Part shown: in pieces, positions 46,116 to 54,419 of the stretch | How the letters are laid out: the number at the start of each line of letters is the position of its first letter | Position numbering within the stretch: the first letter of the stretch is position 1 | Origin: JACKAQ01 sp965227145 | GTDB taxonomy: Bacteria > Calditrichota > Calditrichia > RBG-13-44-9 > J075 | Assembly: GCA_965227145.1 (NCBI GenBank) | Contig: OZ245730.1 | Location: 5,766,001-5,830,000 of the forward strand | Reading direction: 5' to 3' | Length of the DNA: 64,000 nt | The notes under the pieces: model-generated | The model's database searches: none | Told to the model about the DNA's origin: nothing | The model's input: the letters and a program-made list of their open reading frames with translations, nothing else | Position numbers and translations under genes: made by a program

Positions 46116-46388
46116 ATGAAATACTTCGATTGGAATGACGAAAAAAATTCACAACTAAAAAGTGACCGTGCAATTTCTTTCGAAATTATCGTCAGCCAAA
46201 TTGAAATGGGGTATTTACTGGATGTGATCGAACATCCCAATCGGGAAAAGTATGGCAATCAGAGTATTTTTATTGTCGAATTTGACGGGTACGCCCATTT
46301 GGTGCCATTTGTAGAAGACGATGAGAAAATATTCTTGAAAACAATTATCCCGAGTAGAAAGGCGACACAGAAATATTTAAGCAGGTGA
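46116..46388 (+). CDS. BrnT-like toxin of a type II toxin-antitoxin pair
   Basis: 90 residues. The sequence FDWNDEKNSQLKSDRAISFEIIV ... FLKTIIPSRKATQKYL matches the BrnT-like toxin group (small RelE-fold RNases), where the 'F-W-EK' opening and the C-terminal 'I-SRKA' are typical. It lies 6 bases before a ribbon-helix-helix antitoxin. No Shine-Dalgarno is present before the ATG, and the promoter places the transcript start at the ATG, so the mRNA may be leaderless. Toxin activity is inferred from family. Confidence 0.75.
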   Translation: MKYFDWNDEKNSQLKSDRAISFEIIVSQIEMGYLLDVIEHPNREKYGNQSIFIVEFDGYAHLVPFVEDDEKIFLKTIIPSRKATQKYLSR

Positions 46389-46394
46389 AAAGAA

Positions 46395-46667
46395 ATGAAA
46401 AAACTGGACAAATACGAACAAGAAATTCTCGATTCATTTGAAAATGATGAATGGAAATCGGATAAAAATTTTCAGAAGAAACGTGCTGATTATGTTAAAT
46501 TTGCGCGAAATACTTTTTTGAAAAATAAGCGAATTAACATCCGGATTTCCGAGCGCGATCTGGTTAATCTGAAAGCCAAATCTCTTGAAGAAGGTATTCC
46601 ATATCAAACCCTTGTTTCCAGTATTTTACACAAATATGTATCAGGAAAATTGGTTGAAAATGAGTGA
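46395..46667 (+). CDS. CopG/RHH-type antitoxin
   Basis: 90 residues. An acidic-basic N-terminal part is followed by a ribbon-helix-helix signature RINIRISERDLVNLKAKSLEEGIPYQTLVSSILHKY (about 47-82). Partner of the BrnT-like toxin just upstream. AGGTG seven bases before the ATG makes it better translated than the toxin. Such antitoxins normally repress their own promoter, but no clear operator is seen beyond the promoter itself. Confidence 0.78.
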   Translation: MKKLDKYEQEILDSFENDEWKSDKNFQKKRADYVKFARNTFLKNKRINIRISERDLVNLKAKSLEEGIPYQTLVSSILHKYVSGKLVENE

Positions 46668-46763
46668 ATAATTGAAATATTCAGACCCCGCAGATTTTAC
46701 ATCTTTTGCACAGTTTTTTTGGTGAGCATGAGTTTATTTCCGCCATCAAAAATTTTTTCTTCG

Positions 46764-46797
46764 ATTTATCCTTTATCCTTAAACCTTTATCCTTTAA
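46764..46797. repeat. TTTATCC-type simple repeat (reverse of GGATAAA)
   Basis: TTTATCCTTTATCCTTAAAC and continuation, just before the NUDIX gene. A longer open frame runs through it, which is why the downstream ATG is preferred. Confidence 0.5.
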
Positions 46798-46798
46798 A

Positions 46799-47251
46799 AT
46801 GAACTACACTTACGAATATCCCCACCCGATGGTCACCGTTGATATTTTGCTCCGGCGCGAAACAGCGTCCGGCGCGGAAATTTTGCTGATTCAACGAAAA
46901 AATCCACCGTTCGAAAATGCGTGGGCATTGCCCGGCGGATTTGTGGATGAAAACGAATCGCTGGAAAACGCGGCAGCACGGGAGCTGGCGGAAGAAACCG
47001 GATTGGCAAATCTGCAATTGCACCAACTGCACGCATTCGGCGATCCGGGGCGCGATCCACGGGGACACACCATCACGATTGTGTTCGGCGCAACGCTGCC
47101 CGAATCTGCAGCCTGTCGCGCCAAAGCGGGCGACGACGCCCGCAGCCTGCGCTGGTTTTCGCTCGACAACCTGCCGGAACTGGCGTTCGATCACGCCAAA
47201 ATTATCCCGATGTGCCTGCCGTTGCTGCCCAAAACCCGACTAAAAACCTGA
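46799..47251 (+). CDS. NUDIX hydrolase
   Basis: 150 residues. The NUDIX box is complete: GGFVDENESLENAAARELAEET followed by GL. The N-terminus MNYTYEYPHPMVTVDILL is the usual start of the ADP-ribose/NUDT-like group; hydrolyses nucleoside diphosphate derivatives, substrate unknown. The start at 46799 is chosen because everything before it is a repeat. Monocistronic between the toxin-antitoxin pair and aroB. Confidence 0.85.
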   Translation: MNYTYEYPHPMVTVDILLRRETASGAEILLIQRKNPPFENAWALPGGFVDENESLENAAARELAEETGLANLQLHQLHAFGDPGRDPRGHTITIVFGATLPESAACRAKAGDDARSLRWFSLDNLPELAFDHAKIIPMCLPLLPKTRLKT

Positions 47252-47291
47252 TTTTTGCCGTGAAAACCTGAGATTCCGGCCGTCATTCACC

Positions 47292-47320
47292 TTGCATTGC
47301 GCACGGTTCAAACGTATATT
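47292..47320 (+). promoter_or_regulatory. Possible aroB promoter
   Basis: TTGCAT (47292-47297), 17 bases, TATATT (47315-47320), about 80 bases before the aroB start. Confidence 0.5.
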
Positions 47321-47402
47321 TTTCGTTACATTTTTTAATCAGCAACGCGGATAATTCGCGTGCCAATTTTTGTAATTTCAAACAGAGATCGTCGCACAAC
47401 GC

Positions 47403-48488
47403 ATGCAAACGCACATTCTTGATCTGCCATCTGCCACCCGCCAAATTCCCTGCCACGTTGGCGAAAACCTCTGGCAACCACTTCGCGAACACCTGAAAAC
47501 ACAATTTCCCAAACACGCTGTTTACGCAATTGCGGACTCGCAAGTGGCGGAAATTTACGCGCCGGAAGCGGAACAGCAGCTTGCCGCGCATCCCGAATTT
47601 CGGGGATTGCTGCAATTTCCTGCCGGAGAGCAGAGCAAATGCCGGGCGCAAAAAGATGCGCTGGAAGACGCATTGCTCGCACAAAAAGCCGGACGGGACA
47701 CGGTTTTGGTCGCGTTTGGCGGCGGTGTTACGGGCGATCTGGTGGGTTATGTGGCGGCAACGCTGCATCGCGGAGTGCCGTTGGTGCATTTGCCCACCAC
47801 GCTTTTGGCGATGGTCGATAGCAGCATCGGCGGAAAAACTGGCATCAATCATCCCGCCGGGAAAAATTTGATCGGCGCGTTTTATCAGCCAGACAGCATT
47901 TTCTGCGATGTGCGATTTCTGAAAACGCTCTCGAAAGTTGAATTTTTGAGCGGCATGGCGGAAGTCATCAAATACGCCGTAATCATGGACGACGAGCTGT
48001 GGCACTGGCTGGAAAGCGAACAGCAGCAAATTCTGGACGGCGATTTGCCCACGCTTACCAAAATTATTTCCCGCTGTGCGCAGGACAAAATTAACGTTGC
48101 CGCAGCCGACGAAAAAGAATCCGGATTGCGCGGCATCCTCAATTTCGGGCATACGGTCGGGCATGCGGTGGAAAAATTGAGCAATTTTGCCGTGCCGCAC
48201 GGATTTGCCGTTGCCACCGGAATGGTCATCGCTGCGCGGCTCTCTGTCCGGTTGCTGAATTATCCTGCCGATCGCGAACAGCGATTGTTTAATTTGTTGA
48301 AAAATATAGGTTTACTGACGGTTGATTTAGCTGATTACTCATTCGACGCCATCTGGGATTGCATCCTTTCCGACAAAAAATCGCGCCAGCAGGCACCGCG
48401 ATTTTCACTGATGAACGCGGATAATCAACCCGAATTATTGTATCCAATCCAAAAAAGGGAGTTGGAAGATGTCCTCAAACACGCATAA
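47403..48488 (+). CDS. aroB: 3-dehydroquinate synthase
   Basis: 361 residues. Second step of the shikimate pathway. Conserved runs: FGGGVTGDLVGYVAATLHRGV, PTTLLAMVDSSIGGKTGIN and GHTVGHAVE, with zinc ligand region FGHTVGHA. Overlaps aroDE by 20 bases, so the shikimate genes are translated together. Weak ribosome site. Confidence 0.95.
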   Translation: MQTHILDLPSATRQIPCHVGENLWQPLREHLKTQFPKHAVYAIADSQVAEIYAPEAEQQLAAHPEFRGLLQFPAGEQSKCRAQKDALEDALLAQKAGRDTVLVAFGGGVTGDLVGYVAATLHRGVPLVHLPTTLLAMVDSSIGGKTGINHPAGKNLIGAFYQPDSIFCDVRFLKTLSKVEFLSGMAEVIKYAVIMDDELWHWLESEQQQILDGDLPTLTKIISRCAQDKINVAAADEKESGLRGILNFGHTVGHAVEKLSNFAVPHGFAVATGMVIAARLSVRLLNYPADREQRLFNLLKNIGLLTVDLADYSFDAIWDCILSDKKSRQQAPRFSLMNADNQPELLYPIQKRELEDVLKHA

Positions 48489-49965
48489 ACTTTGTGTCAG
48501 TTTGCTGCCGGAAACAGCGGCGCAAATTGACGAATGGCTGCCCAATTGCGCAGACAGCGATCTGATCGAAATCCGGCTGGATTATTTGCCGGAAACAGAC
48601 GTTGCCAAACTGGTCAAAAAAGCAGAAAAACCGCTGATTATCACCTTGCGAACCCGTACGGAAGGGGGATTTTGGAACGGAAAAGCGGCGGATTATCGCG
48701 CTATCATTCAAAATGCCGCGAACGCCGGCGCTGCGTATCTGGATGTGGAATGGCAACTGGCGGATTCCGTGCTGCCATTGCTGAAAGCAGGAAACAGCAA
48801 AGTGGTGCTTTCGCATCACACCGACACCAACAATCCCGAAGAATTGAAAGAAATATTTCGATCGATGACGCAACATCCCGCCGATGTGTACAAGCTCATT
48901 TTTAAGGCGGAAGATATGGACGACAACCACACCGCGCTGTTGCTGACCGAACTGGCGAAATCGCTCGACAAAAAATTTGTGATTCACGCGATGGGCAACG
49001 CCGGACGGCCATCCCGTTTGGTGGGCGCGGTGAAAGGCAACGAATGGACCTATCTCGCCAAAGATTACGATGAAGAAACCGCATCCGGGCAACCGGCGCT
49101 GCACGAAGCGCACAATTATTATCATCTGCAACACAAAAGTGCGGCAACAAAAGTGATGGGACTGATCGGCAATCCGATCCAGCAAAGCCGCGGTTGGCGA
49201 TTGCATAACCAGATGATTTTTAACAAGTTTACGAAAAATAAAAATGCGGCGGAACCCAACGATTTTCTCTACCTCAATTTCCCCACAGAAGATGTGGAAA
49301 GCTTTTGGCAACAGTGGCAAAACCATTTGCACGGGCTGAGTGTGACGATTCCCTACAAAGAGCAAATTGTCAAATTTCTCAACGAAGTATCGGTGGAAGT
49401 ACGCATTTCCGGTGTGTGCAACACGATTGTGCGCGGACCAAAAGGCTGGTGCGGCTACAACACGGATTTGTTGGCCATCGAAAGTTTACTGAAGCCCTAC
49501 ACAGAAGCGCTGAAAAACGGCGGTTTGGTGATCGGCACCGGCGCAACCGCCCGCAGCACCATTGCCGCGATGAAACGGCTGGATGTGAATCCCATTTTCG
49601 TGATTGGGCGAAATAAGGAACGCGGCGAAATGCTGATGCAAAAATACGGCATCGATTATCTGGAACCGGACGAAATTCACTATGCCAGCGCGGCGGTAAT
49701 TGTGCAAACTACGCCGGTGGGAATGGCGCCGTACACGGATCAGTATCCTTCCGGCACGTCGCTGTTCCGCAAAAAACGGGTGGTGATGGATGTGGTTTAC
49801 AATCCGCCGGAAACCCGATTTTTGAAAATCGCCCGCGAACGCGGCTGCATCACCATTTCCGGGGTGGAAATGTTTTTGCTGCAAGCCACCAAACAGTTCG
49901 AATTATTCACCGGAACGCCGGTTACGGTTGAGGAACTGCGCGCCATTTGGGAAAATATTCATTGA
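48469..49965 (+). CDS. aroDE: Fused 3-dehydroquinate dehydratase (type I) and shikimate dehydrogenase
   Basis: 498 residues. N-terminal half (about 1-230) is a type I dehydroquinase: IEIRLDYLPE, TLRTRTEGGFW, VVLSHHTD, VYKLIFKAED (Schiff-base lysine) and VGAVKGNEWTYL. C-terminal half (about 231-498) is shikimate dehydrogenase: GLIGNPIQQSRGW, LSVTIPYKEQ (catalytic K) and GYNTDLLAIE, with GTGATARS for NADP. It does steps three and four of the pathway. Such fusions are known in plants and several bacteria. Start inside the end of aroB; GGAAG precedes. Confidence 0.92.
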   Translation: MSSNTHKLCVSLLPETAAQIDEWLPNCADSDLIEIRLDYLPETDVAKLVKKAEKPLIITLRTRTEGGFWNGKAADYRAIIQNAANAGAAYLDVEWQLADSVLPLLKAGNSKVVLSHHTDTNNPEELKEIFRSMTQHPADVYKLIFKAEDMDDNHTALLLTELAKSLDKKFVIHAMGNAGRPSRLVGAVKGNEWTYLAKDYDEETASGQPALHEAHNYYHLQHKSAATKVMGLIGNPIQQSRGWRLHNQMIFNKFTKNKNAAEPNDFLYLNFPTEDVESFWQQWQNHLHGLSVTIPYKEQIVKFLNEVSVEVRISGVCNTIVRGPKGWCGYNTDLLAIESLLKPYTEALKNGGLVIGTGATARSTIAAMKRLDVNPIFVIGRNKERGEMLMQKYGIDYLEPDEIHYASAAVIVQTTPVGMAPYTDQYPSGTSLFRKKRVVMDVVYNPPETRFLKIARERGCITISGVEMFLLQATKQFELFTGTPVTVEELRAIWENIH

Positions 49966-49967
49966 AA

Positions 49968-50483
49968 ATGAAACGGGTTGTGCTCATCGGATTTCGTGGT
50001 GTTGGCAAATCCACCCTCGCCAAAACGCTTGCGGCGCAATTGAATGTGCCGCTGCTCAGCACAGATGCGCAAATCGAAGCCGTCGCCGGGATGCCTATTT
50101 CGCAATTTGTGGCGGCAAACGGCTGGCCCAAATTTCGCGAAATTGAACAATCGGTAATTGCCGGATTGCCGGAAAATGAACCGGCAGTGATCGATTGCGG
50201 CGGCGGCGTGATCGAACATCCGGAAAATATGCGCCACCTCGCCAGCCACTCGCTGATCGTCTGGGTGGATTGTGAATTGTCGCTGATATATCAGCGATTG
50301 TCCGCCAGTGGCGATCGCCCGTTGCTCAACGATACCGATCTCCAAAAAGATATCGAATCCAATTACAACCGCCGCCTGTCGCTCTACCGCCAAAATGCCC
50401 AACTGAAGGTCGATACGACCGAAACTGCCCCGGAACTGCTCGCCGAAACCATTATCCGCCAGCTCAAAACCTCCGATTTGTAA
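49968..50483 (+). CDS. aroK: Shikimate kinase
   Basis: 171 residues. Walker A GFRGVGKSTLAK, shikimate-binding IDCGGGVIEHPE and lid region RPLLNDTDL. Phosphorylates shikimate with ATP. Starts 2 bases after the aroDE stop; an earlier TTG frame is possible but the ATG gives the usual N-terminus. Last gene of the aroB-aroDE-aroK operon. Confidence 0.93.
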   Translation: MKRVVLIGFRGVGKSTLAKTLAAQLNVPLLSTDAQIEAVAGMPISQFVAANGWPKFREIEQSVIAGLPENEPAVIDCGGGVIEHPENMRHLASHSLIVWVDCELSLIYQRLSASGDRPLLNDTDLQKDIESNYNRRLSLYRQNAQLKVDTTETAPELLAETIIRQLKTSDL

Positions 50484-50554
50484 TAATTTCATGGAATATC
50501 CGACCGGAATCCGGTAACTTTTGGTTCAGTTAAATAAACCAGATTTGGAAATTC

Positions 50555-51301
50555 ATGACATTCAGAGATCATTTTTCCATCCACGCGCGGGAATATGCCC
50601 GCTACCGTCCCCGTTATCCGCGGGAATTGTTTGAATATTTGGCGTCGCTTTGCGAAACCTGCGATACCGCATGGGATTGCGCCACCGGCAACGGTCAGGC
50701 AGCCATCGCGCTCACCCGTCATTTTGAATTGGTGATTGCTACCGATGCCAGCGCCGCCCAAATTTCCCACGCGATCGATCATCCGCAGGTGGATTACCGG
50801 GTGGTTCCCGCCCACGACAGCGATATTTTTGAACATTCCATCGATCTGGTAACCGTCGCGCAGGCGATCCACTGGTTTGATCTCGATAAATTTTACGCCG
50901 AGGTCCAGCGTGTGCTAAAACCGGGCGGAATTCTGGCGTTTTGGGGCTATTCGCTCTGCCATTCCTCGCCGGAAATAGATGCTTGCATCCGGCGTTTTTA
51001 CAACGATGTGATCCACGATTATTGGCCGCCGGAACGCAGATTTATTGAAGAACATTACAGCAGTTTTACGGTTCCTTTCCCGGAAATTCAACCGCCGGAT
51101 TTCCCGATGACTGCCGAATGGAAGCTCGCCGATTACATCAGCTACCTCAAAACGTGGTCGGCGGTGCAGCGTTACATCAGCAAAAACGGCAACGATCCAG
51201 TGGATATTCTATCAAAGGAACTGGAAATGTTGTGGGGCGATCCAAAGCAGTCGAAAACCGTTACATTCCCGATGTTTGTGCGGGTCGCCCGTGTGGGGTA
51301 A
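50555..51301 (+). CDS. Class I SAM-dependent methyltransferase
   Basis: 248 residues. Motif I (AWDCATGNGQAAIAL), a middle motif VAQAIHWFDLDKFY and post-I LVIATDAS are visible. The N-terminal FRDHFSIHAREYARYRPRYP and 'HWFD' words match the TMT-like family near Rossmann methyltransferases of small molecules. Substrate unknown. TGGA lies five bases before the ATG. It starts 72 bases after aroK. Confidence 0.8.
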   Translation: MTFRDHFSIHAREYARYRPRYPRELFEYLASLCETCDTAWDCATGNGQAAIALTRHFELVIATDASAAQISHAIDHPQVDYRVVPAHDSDIFEHSIDLVTVAQAIHWFDLDKFYAEVQRVLKPGGILAFWGYSLCHSSPEIDACIRRFYNDVIHDYWPPERRFIEEHYSSFTVPFPEIQPPDFPMTAEWKLADYISYLKTWSAVQRYISKNGNDPVDILSKELEMLWGDPKQSKTVTFPMFVRVARVG

Positions 51302-51334
51302 ATTCATAAACGCAATAAAAACAAGCACAAAGCC

Positions 51335-51883
51335 ATGGAAAATCAGGAAATTGCCCGAAAAATTTTTGGCGGAAAACTGCTAAAATTGATTCACGGAGAT
51401 ATTACCGCCGAGGTTGTGGACGCCATTGTGAATGCCGCAAATTCCCATTTGCAACACGGCGGTGGTGTGGCAGGCGTGATCTCCCGCAAAGGCGGTACAA
51501 TTATTCAGCGCGAAAGCGATGCCATCGGTTTCGTGCCGGTCGGCGAAGTAGCGATTACCGGTGCCGGTGCGCTTCCTGCAAATTTTGTGATTCATGCGGT
51601 GGGTCCGCGATGGGGTGAAGGAAATGAGGATGAAAAGCTGGAAAATGCGGTGCTCAACTCGCTGAAACTGGCGTCAGCCCGGGGATTTTCCACCATCAGT
51701 TTGCCTGCGATCAGCTCGGGAATTTTCGGTTTTCCCAAAGATCGTTGTGCGAAAATTGTCGTTTCAACGATTGCTGCATTTTTGAATGACCATCCGGAAA
51801 GCAGCTTGTCCGAGGTGCGAATTTGCCTGTTTGATGATGTTACCCGCCGGGCATTCGAAAACATATTTACTGCAAACGCTTGA
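51335..51883 (+). CDS. Macro-domain ADP-ribose-binding protein
   Basis: 182 residues. The macro fold signature is complete: LIHGDITAEVVDAIVNAANSHLQHGGGVAGVISRKGG, AITGAGALPANFVIHAVGPRW and LPAISSGIFGFP. Such proteins bind or hydrolyse ADP-ribose derivatives (mono-ADP-ribose, O-acetyl-ADP-ribose). Its partner is unknown; it converges with an MFS gene. Confidence 0.88.
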   Translation: MENQEIARKIFGGKLLKLIHGDITAEVVDAIVNAANSHLQHGGGVAGVISRKGGTIIQRESDAIGFVPVGEVAITGAGALPANFVIHAVGPRWGEGNEDEKLENAVLNSLKLASARGFSTISLPAISSGIFGFPKDRCAKIVVSTIAAFLNDHPESSLSEVRICLFDDVTRRAFENIFTANA

Positions 51884-51894
51884 TAATAAAGAGA

Positions 51895-53178
51895 TTACTT
51901 CTTCTTTTCCCAAACCAGAACCCCGCGATTTGGCAGCCGTTCGTACAGCACGCCGATCTGGTCTTCTTTGGGTATCATTTTATCTGAATCGGATTTTGAG
52001 TAGGTTTCCGGAATCACCCATGCAACGATAATTCCAACCAGCAGAATCGCCAATGCCGCCAAAGTGGTGTTGTAAACAAAGCCAATTTCGTGATACGTGA
52101 ATCCGGCTAACGCCCCGCCAAATCCCATACCCAACTGACCGACCGTAACAGAAAGGCTGACCATTGTTCCGCGGGTTTCTTCGGGAACCAGTTCGGTAAT
52201 GAGCGCCTGAAACGGACCGATTCGCGCGGCATCCAGCATCATTGCCAATGCGACCAGCGGATACGCCAGCCAAACATCGGTGATAAACAGGGTGGTCATG
52301 GCAATCGCAATGGATAAACCCATGCATGCATTCACAACAAACACTTTTCTGCCTAACCGGTCAGACAACTTTCCCGAAAAAGGGCTGACAATTGCGCCAG
52401 AAAAACCCGCGACAAAAACGAGCCCGGCAATGCCATACCCATCCAGCCCGAAAGTATCCGAAAGCCAGGTGGGCAGAAAAATCATATACATCGCTACGCA
52501 AAAACTCATTAATGCAAACGAAGCCGCCAGCGCCAACAATTCCGGACGTCTGAAAAGCGACATATAATTGTTTTTTATTTGGGTAAGTGTGAGTTTTTTA
52601 TTGAGGTTGCGAATGCTTGGCTGCGGCAGGTAAAACCAGATCAACACGGCAGCAATCATCATTGTAACGGCAAACATTACAAACGGATAACGAAAACTTC
52701 CAAATTCCGCAAGCAGGGTTCCGATAGGAATGCCGAGCGAAAAACCACCGGCGATACCGGTCATCACAATGCCGTTTGCCCACCCCCGTTTGTGCGCGGG
52801 AAAATAATCGCCAACGTATGCAATTGATGCGCCGCTGAGCAAACCGCCGGCTGCGCCGGTTAACATCCGGATGATCAGAAATGAGGTGTAATCGTAAACA
52901 AAGGCGTGCATGAATAGCGTGATGCTCATAATTCCCGTTCCGGTGATGAGCACGCGCCGTCGCCCAATTTTATCCGAAATCGGACCGATGATAAACGCCA
53001 GTATTCCCAACGGGATAGCGTATGCAGTTATGAGGCTGCCCTGCAGTGTTTTTGAAATGTTGAGCGAATCTGCAATATTTGGCAGAATCGGTGAAATAAC
53101 CATCATCTGGCTGCTGATCGAAAAAACCATTAACCATAGCGCTGCCAAAACCAAATGCGAAGCATAGCGATTTTTCAT
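51895..53178 (-). CDS. Major facilitator superfamily transporter
   Basis: 427 residues, twelve membrane helices. The loop 2-3 motif reads GPISDKIGRRRVLITG and the second-half repeat GKLSDRLGRKVFVVN, both standard MFS signatures. Drug/proton antiporter-like family; substrate unknown. AAGGA precedes the ATG. Converges with the macro-domain gene, 11 bases apart. Confidence 0.85.
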   Translation of the reverse strand: MKNRYASHLVLAALWLMVFSISSQMMVISPILPNIADSLNISKTLQGSLITAYAIPLGILAFIIGPISDKIGRRRVLITGTGIMSITLFMHAFVYDYTSFLIIRMLTGAAGGLLSGASIAYVGDYFPAHKRGWANGIVMTGIAGGFSLGIPIGTLLAEFGSFRYPFVMFAVTMMIAAVLIWFYLPQPSIRNLNKKLTLTQIKNNYMSLFRRPELLALAASFALMSFCVAMYMIFLPTWLSDTFGLDGYGIAGLVFVAGFSGAIVSPFSGKLSDRLGRKVFVVNACMGLSIAIAMTTLFITDVWLAYPLVALAMMLDAARIGPFQALITELVPEETRGTMVSLSVTVGQLGMGFGGALAGFTYHEIGFVYNTTLAALAILLVGIIVAWVIPETYSKSDSDKMIPKEDQIGVLYERLPNRGVLVWEKKK

Positions 53179-53654
53179 TTATCCTTCCCAATTTTACCGA
53201 AGCGGAAAACGAGCAGTAGAATTTCCCCAAACCCTGAAATCAATCCAAAAGGCTATCGAGTTGCTGCAATGAGCATTGGCGAGCGAGCGTAATAATCGAA
53301 TGCGGATCAGATAACGATAGCAGTATCTTATAGAATCAGTTAATATGATCGGTCACGGAACCAAAAGTTTAACAAAAAATTTTGGTTTCAAACCGTTTTA
53401 TATAATCTACATACTATATTGTCTTAGATAGATAATACAAAAAGTTGATTGTTTTTACAAAAAAATGCACAAAAATGAATAAAGTTTATTTTTCGGGTTA
53501 AGACGGAAGCGGTGCTGCCGGGCAGGATTCGCCAAAATTGTGATGTTTGGCGATGTAAAATCGGCAAAACTTCTATAAATTATGGTTGTTCAATAAGTCG
53601 AAAACGATATTGTATTATCAATAAATTTAATCCACTAAATAAAGGAGTTTGTTT
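53179..53654. other. AT-rich intergenic region between MFS and OmpA genes
   Basis: No gene in 476 bases. Two inverted repeats are visible: AACCAAAA at 53359-53366 with TTTTGGTT at 53380-53387, and GCCAAA with TTTGGC near 53531-53552. A TATAAT word stands at 53401-53406 but with no matching -35. Both divergent promoters must lie here. Confidence 0.45.
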
Positions 53655-54317
53655 ATGAAGCGTTTTGTCATTTATCTGTTATTGATGGCACTGGTTGTTG
53701 CAGCGGTTGGGTGTTCCGCATCGAAAAAAACGCGCGGCGCATTAATTGGCGCCGGTTCCGGTGCAGCGGCAGGTGCGGTGGTTGGCAAAGCAGCAGGCAA
53801 TACCATACTGGGCGCGATCATTGGCGCTGCGGTTGGCGGGGCAGCCGGCGCATACATCGGCAATTATATGGACAAACAGGCCCGGGAAATTGAGCAGGAT
53901 ATTTCCGGAGCAAAAGTAGAACGCGTGGGCGAAGGCATCAAAATTACCTTCAACTCCGGTTTGTTATTTGATGTGAACAAAGCCGACCTCGGCGCACAAA
54001 GCAAACAGGAACTTGCGGAGTTTGCTACTATTTTGAATAAATATCCGGATACGGATATTTTGATCGAAGGACACACGGACAACACCGGTTCAGATGAATA
54101 CAACCTCGGGCTTTCCGAGCGTCGGGCGAAAGCTGTTTCCGCATATTTGGCCAGCGTGGGTGTCGATCCGCGACGCTTTACAACGATGGGTTACGGCGAA
54201 GCACAGCCGATTGCAGAAAATGAAACTGTTGACGGCCGCCAGCAAAACCGTCGGGTAGATTTGGCAATTATGGCCAACGAAAAGCTGAAAAAAGCAGCCG
54301 AGAAAACCGCCGGATAA
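53655..54317 (+). CDS. OmpA-family lipoprotein with glycine zipper
   Basis: 220 residues. A lipobox VAAVGC (C20), a glycine-zipper region (about 30-72: GALIGAGSGAAAGAVVGKAAG ... GAYIGNYM) and a C-terminal OmpA domain binding peptidoglycan (about 105-215: EGHTDNTGSDEYNLGLSERRA ... GRQQNRRVDLAI). Links outer membrane to cell wall. The ATG has AAAGGAG seven bases before it; the ORF also opens two codons earlier at a TTG. Confidence 0.9.
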   Translation: MKRFVIYLLLMALVVAAVGCSASKKTRGALIGAGSGAAAGAVVGKAAGNTILGAIIGAAVGGAAGAYIGNYMDKQAREIEQDISGAKVERVGEGIKITFNSGLLFDVNKADLGAQSKQELAEFATILNKYPDTDILIEGHTDNTGSDEYNLGLSERRAKAVSAYLASVGVDPRRFTTMGYGEAQPIAENETVDGRQQNRRVDLAIMANEKLKKAAEKTAG

Positions 54318-54376
54318 TTGTTTCGCGAAGGGTTGTTTGCAACAATAACTTTGGCTAAATATTAACACACATTTAC

Positions 54377-54419
54377 ACCGGATTACTGCGGACGATCATC
54401 CACGGTAATCCGGTTTTTT
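54377..54419 (+). terminator. Intrinsic terminator of the OmpA gene, overlapping the end of the NHL gene
   Basis: ACCGGATTAC and its complement around an 18-base loop, then six T. The stem lies inside the last codons and stop of the convergent thioredoxin-NHL gene. Confidence 0.75.
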
